Source: Tolypeutes matacus
Lineage: Eukaryota > Chordata > Mammalia > Cingulata > Chlamyphoridae
Direction of reading: 5' to 3'
NCBI GenBank assembly: GCA_026826555.1
Contig: JAKSZT010053994.1
Coordinates: 1,480,176 to 1,544,175, forward strand
Length of the DNA stretch: 64,000 nt
Positions 37,101 to 49,840 of the stretch are shown piece after piece (the stretch's first letter is position 1; the number at the start of each line of letters is the position of its first letter). Below the pieces are notes generated by a model that saw only the letters and a program-made list of their open reading frames with translations, ran no database searches and was not told the origin of the DNA. The translations under genes were made by a program, and so were the position numbers.

Positions 37101-37905
37101 AGAAAAATTAGATAAATGGGATCTCATTAAAATTAAAAACTTCTGCACCTCAAAGGACGTTATTAAGAAAGTAAAAGGCTGCCTACCCAATGGGAGAAAA
37201 TATTTGGCAACCATATATCTGATAGGAGCCTAATATCCTGCATATATAAAGAAATCCTACACCTCAAAAATAAAAAAGACAAACAACCCATTTAAAAAAT
37301 GGGCAAGTTACCTGAAAAGACACTTCTCCAGGGAAGAAATACAAATGGCTAAAAAGCACCAGAAAAAAAATGCTTGACATTGCTAGCTGTAATGGAAATG
37401 CAAACCAAAACCACAATGAGATATCATATTACACCCATCAGAATTGCAGCTATTAAAAATACAGCAGAATATAAGTGTTGGAGAGGATGTGGAGGAATAG
37501 GAACCCTCATCCACTGCTGGTGTGATTGTGAAATGGTCCAGCTACTGTGGAGGACAGTTTGGCGATTCCTCAGAAAACTAACAATAGATCTTCCGTATGA
37601 TCCAGCAATTCCACTGCTGGGTATATACCCAGAAGAATTGAAAGCAAAGACACGAACAGGTATATGAACACCAATGTTCATAGCGGCATTGTTCACAATT
37701 GCCAAAAGCTGAAATCAGCCTTAGTGTCTGCAACAGATGAATGGATAAGCAAATGTGGTACATACATACAATGGAATATTACTCAGCTGTTAGAAGGAAT
37801 ATAGTGCTAACACATGGAATAACATGGATGAATCTTGAAGACCTTATGTTGAGTGAAGCAAGCCAAGCATTGAAGGATGAACAGTATATGACCTCACTGA
37901 TTTGA
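34101..37905 (+). pseudogene. L1 ORF2 pseudogene (L1-D)
   Basis: ATG 34101 opens the endonuclease (LNVNGLNSP, CLQETH) to 34346, where a 1-base loss breaks the frame. GDFNTP is present near 34530, but the Ser-Asp-His motif reads SDR. RT is the longest intact block, 35494-36381 (295 codons). It shows [10 protein letters not shown], motif A IDAEKAF, motif [13 protein letters not shown] and motif C FADDM (36187-36201), so all three catalytic aspartates remain. An A-run at 36351-36360 ends that frame. C-terminal pieces lie at 36656-37092 and 37374-37667, and the final stop is TGA 37903-37905. Confidence 0.95.
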
Positions 37906-40543
37906 ATTGAGGAAAGTGAGCAGACTCTGAGAACCACTGTCTGAAAAATAGTTCAACAAGTGAGAAAGAGAGAAGAGTAAGTTGTGAGACATCACCCATA
38001 TGGACATAATCTATGGTAAAGTGATAGATAGACTATAGTTTCATATAGAAGGATAGGACAGGTGGTTAGTGATATTTCTGGGTTTGGTGGTGCAGGGTTA
38101 ACAGGTGTGTAGATTAGAAAGGGCACATTAGAGTACCCAGGGAATGTAACTATGAATCTTGTCATCCCATGAGTCAAGACAGGGGAGTGTCATATGCCCC
38201 AGAGGGATGAGGAGGAAGGAACAGAAATGATCAAACTGGGTATTTAGTAGTCATGGGAAATGTTTTTCATTACCTTACAGTAATGGACAAAAGACATGGT
38301 AAATATCATCAAATATTATTAAACTGTACCATCTAAATTGTAACTTATACAGTAAACCATTGATGATATTTAGTAGTTATATCTCACTATCTGTATAACG
38401 GTTATAACAATGGTACCATCCACACACACAAAAAAATAGAGGTTTTATATGAGGTGGGGAAGGGAGAGGGAGGATGGTTACATGGGGATCTCTAGTACTC
38501 AGTGTATGACTTGCTGTGACCTAAATCTTCTTTGAAATCTAAATGAAAATTTGGGAGACACTGGGGAATGATAGGGGTAAGGTGTCACAGTACATCCTGG
38601 ACAATGGATAATGCTGTGATAAAAGGAGAGAAAATTAAAAAAAATTTTTTTCCCATTTTCTTTTTTTAAATGCCCCAATTCATTAATAATATTTTATTTT
38701 TAGTTCTTTTTTTCTGAGTTTCCTTGTATTTTTTCTCTTGCATTTAAGCTTATCATTATTATTTCATTTTCATATTAATTGTATTTGGTTATTATATGGG
38801 CTTCATCTTCAAGGAAGGTTTAGATCACAGAAGGGTTACAATGGGGGCTACAGAGGACCATTGGTGGGGGTTTTCTGAGATAGGGGATTCATGGGAGTAA
38901 TTTCATCTGAATATACATGAAAGATATATAAAATTGCTCAAATTACCGAGGGATGGGGCATGGTCATGGTGGGTAGAAAATTGCTCAATAATTGAGGGAA
39001 TACTGAATTCCCAGCCTGGAGAGCTCTGCCACATTTTCCAAGCGAGCAACAATAGTCTCCTGAGTGCAGGTGCAGTGTCTGGCAAAAGAGGATGGTCCAG
39101 ACTTTGGTTCTTGTTATGGATGACTAGCCTTATGAGTCTTTGCTCTTGTAATTGAAACTTGGCCTACTGTTATGGGGTACCTAAGTGTTGCCATCTGAGA
39201 GCGTCCTTGTTGCTCAAATGTGGCCTCTCTTTAAGCCAAACTCAGCCTAGGAATGCATTACTTTCCTCCCAATGTGAGACATGACTCCCGGGGATGAGCC
39301 TCCCTGGCAATGAGGGATTAATACCAAGTGCCAACTGGAGACATAACTGGGAAAAAAACCTTGAATAAAAGGGGGAAAAGGTAAAGAGAAATGAGTTCAT
39401 GTGGCTAAGAGACTTCAAAGAGAGTTGGGAGATCATCCCAGAGGTAATACTTATGCACATCTCAGTAGGATCTCACAGAACACCAAAATGAGTATCACCC
39501 CACACAGAAGGGCTCCTGAGGACTCTGGAGACACCCAGGTCCTTTATAAGAGGAGATAGCCCCAGAGGTTAGTGCCTTATCAGTGGGCTATACTTTGGAA
39601 TCTGTGATCCTGAGAGTGACAGAGTTGGACTCAAATAAGTCCTCCATGCACATGGTCCATCAGTCCCTTCTATTCAAACTTATATGTGATTCTGGAGTTT
39701 GTAGGTGTACTTCCAGGGACTGGAGCCTCTGGCCTGTCTATGTGCCAGCTGTGCTTGGAATCTCGGTGGAGTTGCAACTCCTACTCTACAGCTCAATGGA
39801 CTCACCGAAGTCACCTGGTGAGGAGACGATGATGGACAATGGCCATCCCAGGGAATGGGAGAGAGCCTGCAGCTGCAGGCAGAATAATCCCATCCACTGT
39901 ATCCATGGAATATAAGCCCACTCTAACTTGCAGGTGGAGTAGACGTCACCATTCCAGTCCCCTCAGGTTTGGGGGAAGAGCTATGGACTAGAGTGGACTT
40001 AATGGTATTCTGTTGTAGATATATTGTGAGTCAAGCAATGGAGGAAATTATAATACTGAGGTGGATCCAGTGGCCACTAGATGCTTTCGGGGTGGGGAGT
40101 GGAAGGGCAGTTGTAATACAAGGTTTTTTTCAGGGTTTGGGGGTTGTCCTGAGTGATGTTGCAGTGAAAGATATAGGCCATTTTACATCAGCATATACCA
40201 TGCAGAACTGTGTGGGAGAGAGTGTGATCTGCGATGTGAACTGTGGTCTATGCTTAGTGGCAAAGCCCCAGGATGTGTATATGCATTGCAGGTGATGTGC
40301 CACACTAATGAAAGATGTTTACGTGAGATGTTATGGGAGGTATGGGAGTTGGAGATCGTGGGAATCCCTGTAATTTTTATGTAACATTTATGTAATACGT
40401 GTATCTTTAAAAAAAGATATATATATATATGAATAAAATAATATTTATGTAAGTAAATGCACATATATTCATATATATTTATATATCATTTTACAAATAT
40501 TGGTTTGTATTGGGAAAATTTTGATTTTTACCCACAATAAAAT
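37906..40543 (+). other. L1-D 3' UTR (about 2.6 kb)
   Basis: It is collinear with 3499-6125. The G-rich purine tract is at 38451-38476. The ancestral end is at about 40408, followed by an A/TA tract (40409-40433), the terminal block (40434-40543) and AATAAA at about 40538. An open frame at 39969-40295 parallels one in L1-1, but the differences between them are mostly amino-acid changing, so no protein is proposed. Confidence 0.9.
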
Positions 40544-40544
40544 A

Positions 40545-40597
<53 letters not shown>

Positions 40598-40607
40598 NNN
40601 NNNNNNN

Positions 40608-40653
<46 letters not shown>
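40544..40653 (+). repeat. (TA)n tail microsatellite containing a 10-N gap
   Basis: A nearly pure TA repeat is interrupted by ten N at 40598-40607. It occupies the poly(A)-tail position of L1-D. The true length is unknown. Confidence 0.95.
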
Positions 40654-40656
<3 letters not shown>

Positions 40657-40662
40657 GATAAA

Positions 40663-40770
40663 ACACACAACCCAATGAGGGGAAAATGTGCAAAAGGCAT
40701 GGACAAGCAGTTAATAGAAAATATAAATGATCAATAAGTTATCAAATGATCCTTTTGATCATTAATTGTT
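40663..40770 (+). mobile_element. Ancient LINE-1 ORF2 fragment, right flank of L1-D
   Basis: The bases resemble the block after the ORF2 RT domain (an ACCCAATGAGGGGAAAATG-type stretch), as in L1-1 near 2880-2960. It is a short, degraded remnant. Confidence 0.45.
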
Positions 40771-43329
40771 GGGAAAATTAAATACAAACTATATAGAGAA
40801 CTGAGAGTTCCTGCTCTCATAAGCAGCTAGAACTGCTTGTTCCTGGTTTGAGTTTGCTTTACTAAATTGAATATGCTGCAAAATGGGAACATATTGAAAC
40901 ATCTGCACACAGTACAGGAGTATGAGTGTGGTAGGTGAGGACTGGCAGATGGCTGCTATGCAGTTCCTGTCTTCCCCAGCAAATATCCATGGAAAGGAAC
41001 CTATAAAACAAGATTATAAAACACATGGTTAAGTCTAATCACAAGAAAAATTACACAATACAATTAGTTTTATGAATCAGAGGACTCATACAAATACACA
41101 AACACTCATAAGTGCACATGCATGCATTCATGAACATATACTTTACACTTAACAAAATGAAATCATACCTTTTATCTTAAAACCATAAGAAATTATGAAA
41201 CAAATCAGGTTGGATGGAGAAAAGTGTATATAAAATAAATAAAAACAGAATTCTTGGAAATAAAATATATTTATTGAAATAAAATAAACAATGAATGCAT
41301 TCTAGACTCTATAACAAAGGAAAGTTTAGTTAATTAGAAAATGATTCTAATCACTTTTCCCAGTATATAAAATCGATAAAAACATAGGAAATATGAAATT
41401 TTAAGAGATAGGGAGAATGACAAGAGAATATGGGTAATGAATATTAAAGCAGTTATGGTTTTTGCAGTCTTTAAAAAAGAAGACAGATATTAATATGGTT
41501 GATATTTTATTATAAATTATATTATAATTTCCAAAATTATATTGAATATTGAAATTGCTATAAAATCTGTTATTTTAGTATTATTGAAAATACTAAACAT
41601 TTATGGAATTGAAATGTTCTCATTTATATCAGCACAAGAAAAAGTAGGAGTAAGATGACTGTGTGGGACTCCTAAGCCATGTTTCAATTTAATAGTTATT
41701 TTTAGCAGATGGGAAGCTGGAATACTATTTTGAAAATGATAAAAATAATTTTAAGTAGGGGGAATGGTCATCAAAGAGGAGGAAAGAGAAAGAGGTGAAA
41801 GATAAATAGCAGAGTTTGGCTTATCCTGGAATTTCTGTAGGATAATGAACACTTTTCCTTATGGGAAGAAATTAAATATGACTGCGATGACTCAAGTCAA
41901 TTCAATCTATCCCATGATTTTTGTGGTTTTTAAACATAGGAGTTATGAAATGAGTCCATGGACTATGAGATGAGCTCATTTTGCTATTCTACTACTTTGA
42001 ATTAATGAGTACATTTTTGTTCTCCAACTCTCAATACACTTGCAACCAATACAAACTTCTAACAAGCAAATTAACCACATATTGTGTGTGACAATTGCAT
42101 CTAATCCCAGGAGAAATGTAAACATTTTTCTCAAAGTTTCTCACTGATCTCACTTTTGCAAAAATCCCTTTAAGTTAATGCTGGGCTTCATTACTGTTCA
42201 CAATGCCAGGGTGAACTGAATTGGAACCCTAGGGATGCTTTAACAAGCTTTTCTCCTGAGATTCAAACTGTAGATACAAATGCTTGTAATTTTTTTCCTT
42301 TTAATAGTAACATTTTAATTACATTGTTGCACTCTAACAAGTCCCCTGGCATGCATAGTACTGGGGCTTAATAGGGAGGGAGAGCTCCCTTTCTACTTTT
42401 CAAGGTGGTAATTATCAGCTATAGGAAGTTGCTAAGTAAAGAAAACAAAACTACTTTTAAAGTTTTTTTTTTTAATGCTTTGAGAGAGATAATTTAAATC
42501 TTTCCTCAGTCCCTGTGCTTTTAATCTGCCCCCATTTTAATTACAAAAAGTGTCTTTGGTAAGCAGTGTGATTCTTAAGTTAAGGAAACCAAATTCCTAA
42601 CATCTCAAGACACTGTCTCTGTGAAAGCTGTCTGATTATAACAAAGCAAACTGAATCCAAATTATTGTTTAATTCTGATGCTTCTTTTTGTTCTGAAATC
42701 TAAGTTCTTTGTTGTCATTGTTGTTTTTCTGTGCACCATAACTGAATATTGAAACAGAGCAGAATACTACCCTAGGTTCCCCCATTAATAGAAAGGTTTC
42801 ATGAGAAAAGTTATTAATATTTATTGATCTAAATACCACTAAAAATCTATTTTGATTTTATACTCTAATTTGAAGCATCATATTCCACTATCCCATTGTA
42901 AATCATCTTCCTAAACTTTACCTCTAAACAAAGAAACAAAAAACAGAAAGCACACTGGTTGTTAGTTGCAGACTAAAATACTTGAATAACTGATTACTGG
43001 ATCATGAGAAAACTGACATTTAAAAATTGGCCAAACAGTGCACATGATGAAATGAGCTATATGTGTTAAATGAAAATGTTACACAAGATACTATTTAGAT
43101 GAGTCTATTGGAACAGTTAACAATTGAGGAGATTCCAGTCCACATTTGGAAAGGAATTCCAAGACAAAGAACAGTGGAAGGTTATATAGGATAAATGTGA
43201 ACACTTAAAATATTTGGTTAGTTACTGTAAAATTCCTTTTTTCTTTCAAGAATTTAGTGACCTTAGGGATATGTGTGATACCTCATGGGCATAGGGTTTC
43301 CCTAGATTTGATTTATTCTTTTTAATTTT
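40771..43329 (+). other. Unclassified AT-rich intergenic sequence
   Basis: I see no open frame, tRNA-like head, LTR ends or L1 block here. It may be the longest stretch of unique DNA in the window. Small A/T runs only. Confidence 0.5.
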
Positions 43330-44640
43330 TTTTATATTTTATTTCATTTTATTTTATTTTAACTTTATTTTTAAAGAAGTTTTAGGCTATAGAAAAATTA
43401 CATTAAAAAAATATAGGGGACTTCCATATATCCTACCCACTCCCCCTCTCACATTTTCTCCTATTTATAACATCTTATATTAGTGTGGTACATTTGTTAA
43501 AATTGATGAACAAATATTGAAGCATTACTAATAACCGTGGTATATAGTTTACATTATAGTTTACTCTTTGCTCCATACAATTTTATAAGTTTTGACAAAC
43601 TGTTTAATGATCTGTATCTGTCATTGTAATATCTTGCAGAACAAGTTCCCAAAGTGTCCCTTGTTCCACCTATTCTCCCTTCCATCCCCCCTCAGAAACT
43701 CAGGTAACCCCTATCTTTACATCAATGATGCAAGTTCTTCTATTACTACAATAATATTGTCTACTTTGGTCCATAGTTACATTTCTCCCTTATGTTTGGT
43801 CATTCCTCAATCCTGATGACTTAGGGATGGTGACTCTGCTTCAGACTGAGAGGTGGCATAGATCTTATGGGGCAGATAGAAGGAACTGTCTTGCTTACAG
43901 TTGTAGATACTCTCTATTTTATGCCTTTTTTATATAGGAATGGTCGATCATCATTTTGTTAGTTGTCCTAGATGGCTCTAATGAACTGGACAGTAGGTGT
44001 TGGCTGCCACTCTGCTAAGATTCAGGGCTCACCCAACATATGAGCAGCCTAAAGATTTAAGTCTCTGAGACATACATTTAATGGGTATAGTGCTAATTAT
44101 AGGTTCAAATAAAAGGGATAGAAGAATCATGTGGAGGGAAATTATAATGAGTCCAAATATTACATTGAGGAATTAGGGTAACATATATTCCAAGGTAAGG
44201 CCCACCAATAGGGTACTGATTTCTGGGATCATGTGCCTTTCCTTTAGTGTCCAGATGTCTTGGGAGCCCTTGGGAGCACCCCTCTTTGAGGCTTTGTTTA
44301 CTGTGCCTGTTAGTGAGGTCCTCCTGAGATGTGCATATGTGTAACCTCTGGAATGACCTCCCAACTCACTTTGAAATCTCTTAGCCATAAAAGCACTTTT
44401 GTATTTAATATTTCCCTCTTTGACCAAGGTCTTTTTCCAAATACATCACTAAATGGCACTTGGTAATAATCCCTTGATGCCAGGGAGGCTAATCCCCAGG
44501 ACTCTTGTTCTCCCTTAGACACTATGAGTGTTATTGAAAATATACTTCATCTCAAATGTAATACAGTTATTTGGTGGCAGCTTTTCTCAGGCCCCTAAGG
44601 CAAATTAGGACTCCCCAGGAAAGACAGATAGAAAATTGAA
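43330..44640 (-). mobile_element. Older LINE-1 3' UTR fragment
   Basis: On the minus strand, 44170-44530 matches the L1-E 3' UTR at 52880-53140. The part near 43370-43520 resembles the 3' end of old mammalian L1s. It shows that the distal long 3' UTR predates the young copies. No coding sequence remains. Confidence 0.6.
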
Positions 44641-45439
44641 ATTTGTAGTTCCCTCAGGAAAGGGGAGTGGAAGTACATGGGCCAAGATATAAATATTGCA
44701 ACTTCCCTATATTAAAGCAATTAAACATGCTTTAATTGTAAGATATGGAATTTTTCTATATTGATATGTGACAATCTATGCAACTGTTTTGACGGAATTT
44801 TTTTGTTCTCATAAAATATTCATTTAATTTGTATTGCTTTCTAATAATTTAATTTATGGTGCCAAGTGCTCCCTTTTAGCCTTACTTTTTAATGTATTTC
44901 CTAGATATTGTTCAAATGTAATTAACTGTTTTCTGGTATTTAATTATATATAAACAAATGGCTGTAAGAAAATAGAATGTACATAATTTATCTCCCAAGC
45001 TTAAATGGAAGGTAGCATAACTATAACTATTCTATACCTTATTTTAATTTTTACTTAATATTGTTATATTTTCTCTGTAGCTTTAGTCAGTCCCTTATTC
45101 ATTCTACCTTGAGTAGCCTTGTCTATATACATCAGTTTGGATTTCGGCAGGTATATCTTTGGAGTAAATTCTAAAAGTTTAAGTGACAAATTGGAAATGT
45201 GTTTTTAATTTTTATATATATGAAAAAATTTTCCCTCCATTTTCATACAGTTTGTACTCTCATCAGTATCGTTTTCCAATTTCTTGTTATAAGAAAGTTT
45301 TGTCAAATAATGCACTTTTGTAAATCTCAGTGTACTTGTAATCAGCACATTAGTAGTATTTTATTGAATTTCCAAACAGTGGATGATTTTTAAAAATTAT
45401 TGTGTTTTTTTTTTTTTGTTGTTGTTGTTTTTATTTAAT
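44641..45439 (+). other. Unclassified AT-rich sequence
   Basis: No gene or repeat is confidently recognised. Short frames only. Confidence 0.4.
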
Positions 45440-45770
45440 TTGTTGCTAAGTTCTATTCTGGTCAGATAATATACTTTGAAGTTTTTTACACTTTGTTGAA
45501 TTGTGCTTTATGGGCCCACGTATAATCAATTTTTCATGTTTTTTCCTTCTTGATTACAGTGCTCCTCCTGTGTCATGTAAGTCTATTTTCTTCATTGTTG
45601 TCCAGATCTTATTTACTTTTACTGATTCCTTATCTTCTTATTCTGTCATATGACTAATGCAATATTTTCTCACATTATTATAGATGTGTCTATTTCACAT
45701 TTTCTTTTTAGTCTGTCATTTTTCCTTCATATATTTTGAATTTACATTATTAGGCACATGCAGCACTGCC
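45440..45770 (-). mobile_element. Ancient LINE-1 fragment, probably endonuclease region
   Basis: The minus strand resembles the degraded endonuclease/linker part of L1 ORF2. The match is by pattern only. Confidence 0.4.
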
Positions 45771-46559
45771 ATCTCTTCAGCTGCAGTGCGGTGATAAGAA
45801 GACCAAGATGACCCCGGTGGTACTGTAAATAATTTTAAATAAAGAGTGGATTTTAGATTCAAATTCTAGGGATTGATGAAGACAGACGTGGGCTGAGGTT
45901 TCAGAGTTATGTACTTGGTGGTTTAGAGCCTAAATCCATCACCATGGACCTCTACTCATCATGAAACTGGTCCTCACATTTGAAAGACAGAATATCTTTG
46001 ACACCAGACTGTGTGCTTTTTCATGAGGTCAACAGACATCCCCCAACATGACCTTAGGATTTCACCATGTTTGGATCTGAAGGCACCATTTGTCATTTGT
46101 GATGATCAGGATGAATTCTACCATGTATATTATTTAAATACCAAGGTGCTTAAATCCAATATCTAACTCAGTCACTTGTAGGTATTTCATCTAGTGACCA
46201 ATAGAGACTTAACAAAAATTACCACTTTATTTAGGTGGGCAATTGAAGATTTGGGATCTTAACCACCAAATAATTTTTTAAGTAATGATTTTTATTATTT
46301 AATATCTCAAATATAGTTTGCTTGGACATAGACGTGCAAGAAATTTATTTCCTACATAGGAAGCATGAATGGAATACATATAATTTCTAAAGGGAACTTA
46401 TACCTACATCCTATTGTATAAAATGGATTTGTAACTAATGATGCAAAATACAAATGTGTGTCTAGAATTTTTCTGTTTTATTCACAGAGAGAGAACATAC
46501 TTAGTCTAAAAGTTTACAATATTTTTTACTGAGCTTACTCATATTTCTTTCTACTATTC
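45771..46559 (+). other. Unclassified sequence
   Basis: A small GC-richer patch at 45775-45830 followed by AATAAA (45838-45843) was considered as a retrocopy, but no parent gene is recognised. The rest is featureless. Confidence 0.4.
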
Positions 46560-49325
46560 ATTTTTTTCTTTATTGTAGAAGTTCTTTGTTTACAGAACAA
46601 TCTTGCATTAAATTACAGGATTCATGTACACTACCTCACCACCAACATCTTGCATTGGTGTGGAATATTTGTTACAATTGATGATAGCTCATTTTTATAA
46701 TGTTACTATTAATTAAAGTTCTTAGTTTAACTTAGGGTTCATTGTTTGTGTAGTGTAGTTCCATTTTTTTTTTTTATTATGCCATTAACAAATATGCAAT
46801 CTAACAATACTCCTTTTAATCATATTCAGATGTATATTTCAGTGCTGTTAATTGTGTTCACAATGTTGTGCTACCATCGCCAACATCCATTACTAAAACA
46901 TTTCCATCATTCCAAATAGAAACCATGTATATTTTAAGCTTATACCCACCCCATCCCTGGTAACTTGTATTCTAGATTCTGATACTATGGATAAGCTTAT
47001 TCTAATTGTTTCCAATCAATGACATCATACAATATTTATCCTTTTGTGTCTGACTTATTCCATGCAACATGATGTCTTCAACATTTATTCATGTTATCAC
47101 ATCTATCAGAAATTCACTCCTTTTTATGGCTGAATAACATTCAAATGTATATTTATACACCACATTTTATTTATCCATTCATTGGTTGATGGGCATATGG
47201 GTTGCTTCCATCTTTTGGCAATTGTGAATAATGCTGCTGTGAACATCATTGTGCAAATATCTGTTCAAGTCCCTGCACTCAGACCTTTTGGGTATATACC
47301 AGGCAGTGTGATTGCCAGGCCATATGGTTTTTCTATGCATAGTTAGGTGAAGAATTGCCAAACTGTCTTCCACAGAAGCTGCTCCATTTTACATTGCCAG
47401 CAGCAATAAATGAGCACTCCTATTTCTCCACTTCTTCTCCAACACTTGTTATTGCCTGTATTTTTAATACCAGTCATTCTAATGGGTGTGAAATGATATC
47501 TTGTAGTGGTTTTTATTTGCATTACCCTGATGGTTAATAATGTTGAGCATCTTCTCATGTGCTTTCTGGCCATTTGTATATCAACTTTAGAAAGATGTCT
47601 ATTAAAGACTTTTGCACATTTATAAATTGGGTTGTTTGTTTTTTTTTTAAGTTGAAGGATTTCTTTATATAGTCTGGATATTAAACTTTTAAAATTGGAT
47701 ATGTGGTTTCCAAGTATTTCCTCCCATTGTGTAGGTTGTCATTTTATTTTCATGATAAAGTCTTATAAGGCACAAAAGTTTTAAATTTTGATGAGGTCCC
47801 ATTTATCTAGTTTTCCTTTTGTTGCTTGTGCTTTGTGTATAAATTCTAAGAATTCATTTCTGAACAAAATATCCAGAGGATGATGTCTACAATTTCTTCT
47901 AGGATTTTAACATTTCTAGATCTTATATTTAGGTCTTTGATATAATAGTTGATTTTTTTCTTTATGGTGTGAGGAAGGGATCTCTGTTTTGTTGTTTTTG
48001 TTTTTTGGCAAGTAGAGGTCCAGTTTTCCCAGTACCATTTGATGAAAAGACTACTCTATCTCAATTGTGTGGCCTTTGCCACTTTGTCAAAAATCAGTTG
48101 GCCATAAATTTGTGAGACAATTTCAGAGCTCTTAATTCTATTCATTGATCTATATATCTGTCCATATGCTAGTACCATGCTGTTTTAATTACTCAGGTTT
48201 TGTAATAAATTTCAAGAATAGGAAGTGTGAGTGTTCCAACTTCTTTCTTCTTTTTTAAGATGGCTTTGGCTATTTGGTGCCCCTTACCCTTCCATATAAA
48301 ATTGATTATTGGGTTTTCCATTTCTACAAGGTAGGCTGCTGGAATTTTGATAGGGCTTGTGTTGAATCTATGAATTTCTTTGGGTAGTATTGACATTTTA
48401 ATAATATTTAGTCTTCCAATCCATGAACAGAGAATGTCCTTTCATTTATTTAAGTCTTCTTTTATTTCTTTTAACAATGTCTTGTAGATATCTGTGTACA
48501 ATTCCTTTATATCCTTACTTAGATTGATTCTTTTAGTTGCTATTGTGAATGGAATTATTTTCTTGATATTTTATTAACATTGTTAATTGCTATGTATAGA
48601 AACACTACTGATTTTTTGGTGTTTATATTGTACCCTGCTATTTTGTTGAATACAATTATCTCTAGGAACTTTGTTATAAAATTTTCAGGGTTTTCTATAT
48701 ATAGGATCATATCATCTACATATAGAGAAAGTTTATCTTCTTTCTTTGCAAATTGGAAGAATTTTATATTTTTTTCTTCCCTAATTACCTAATTACTCTG
48801 GCAAGAACTTCTATTATAATGTTGAATAACAGTGGTGACATTGAGTATCCTTGTCTTGTTCCCAATCTTGGAAAATTTCACCTTTCACAATTACATACAA
48901 TATTATCTGTGGAGTTTTTTCATATATGCCGTTTCATGTTTGGGAAGTTTGACCTTTGCATGGCTGAAATTTATGAGATTACCATGTGTTTTCTTTTCTT
49001 CATTCTAATAATGTGGTATATTATATTAATTGATTTTATGTTGAAACATCTTTGCATACATGGGAAAAATTTCACTTGATCATTGTCTATAATTATTTCA
49101 ATGTGCTATTTGACTTGGTTTGCTAGTATTTTGTGGAGAATTTTTATATCTTTGTTCATAAGGATATTGGTCTGCAATTTTCTTTTCTTATGATACCTTT
49201 ATATGGCTTTACTAATTGGGTGATGTTGACTTGATAAAATATCTTAGGAAGTGTTTCCACCTGTTCATTTATTTGGAAGAGGTTGAAAAAAGATTGGTGT
49301 TATTTATTCCTGGAATGTATGATTA
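46560..49325 (-). mobile_element. Old LINE-1, 5'-truncated in RT
   Basis: Read on the minus strand from 49325, the RT domain comes first, with motif C at about 48722-48711. There the sequence before the DD reads YV (YVDDM) rather than the FADD of the other copies. The C-terminal domain (about 48400-47180, open pieces 47573-47343 and 47373-47179) and an old-type 3' UTR to about 46560 follow. Stops are frequent. This is an old mammalian L1 lineage distinct from L1-D. Confidence 0.85.
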
Positions 49326-49840
49326 AATTTAAGATTGCCTTTTGCTGGGGAAGTCACCTAGTGGCCATCTTCCAGCATTTGCATACAATCCCTCCTTTTC
49401 TATTGTTTGTAGATGTTTCAGTGTGTTCTTATTCTGCAGCCAGAAGGAGATGTTAGGGCCAATGGACCCAGTTGACCATATCTTAAATCTGAAATCAGGA
49501 AAAAGCAGTTCTAGCTGCTTATCAGGGTGCGATCTCTCCATGGCATGCCTCTTTTGCCTGGGGCATAAAAATACACACTTTTGGACAGCACACTTGTCTC
49601 TCCACTCTGATATGAAGTAAAGCATGAGGAACTGCCATCCTCTGACCTTTACATGTCCTGTTTGCCTTCATGTGGGACCAGCTGCAGTGGTATCTCATCC
49701 CCAATTTTTTGGACACTTTGTGCTATGTAAAATATAAACTGGTCATTTGCTGAGAATCTGTTATTCCCGTGCCTGAGTTCTCATGATATACTGCATAGCA
49801 AATCATTCCACAGAATTTTGGCATAGTGAAAAGGGTGCAC
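49326..49840 (+). repeat. LTR-like block of ERVL-type element (5' side)
   Basis: It shares with 59641-60010 a CATATCTTAAAT-type block, an AGCAGTTCTAGCTG-type block, a TATA-like box (49565-49573) and a CTTTGTGCTATGTA block at similar spacing. Retroviral internal sequence follows on the plus strand. Exact ends are not determined. Confidence 0.5.

Larger units (their letters stand above)
31264..40653 (+). mobile_element. Full-length LINE-1 copy L1-D (about 9.4 kb)
   Basis: A complete element lies between a perfect 9-bp duplication AATGATAAA (31255-31263 and 40654-40662). The parts are a 5' UTR with YY1-like site, ORF1 (33058-34113), ORF2 (34101-37905), a 3' UTR of about 2.6 kb and a (TA)n tail with an assembly gap. 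ORF1 and ORF2 carry several frame breaks, so it is inactive, but it is the best reference copy in the window. The ancient L1 into which it inserted reads through when it is removed. Confidence 0.93.

Noticed and set aside
40469..40706. Tyr-Ile repeat protein frames
   Set aside because: Translation of the (TA)n microsatellite.
45775..45850. Possible processed pseudogene end with AATAAA
   Set aside because: No parent gene recognised and only a few codons remain; no A-tail or duplication is visible.
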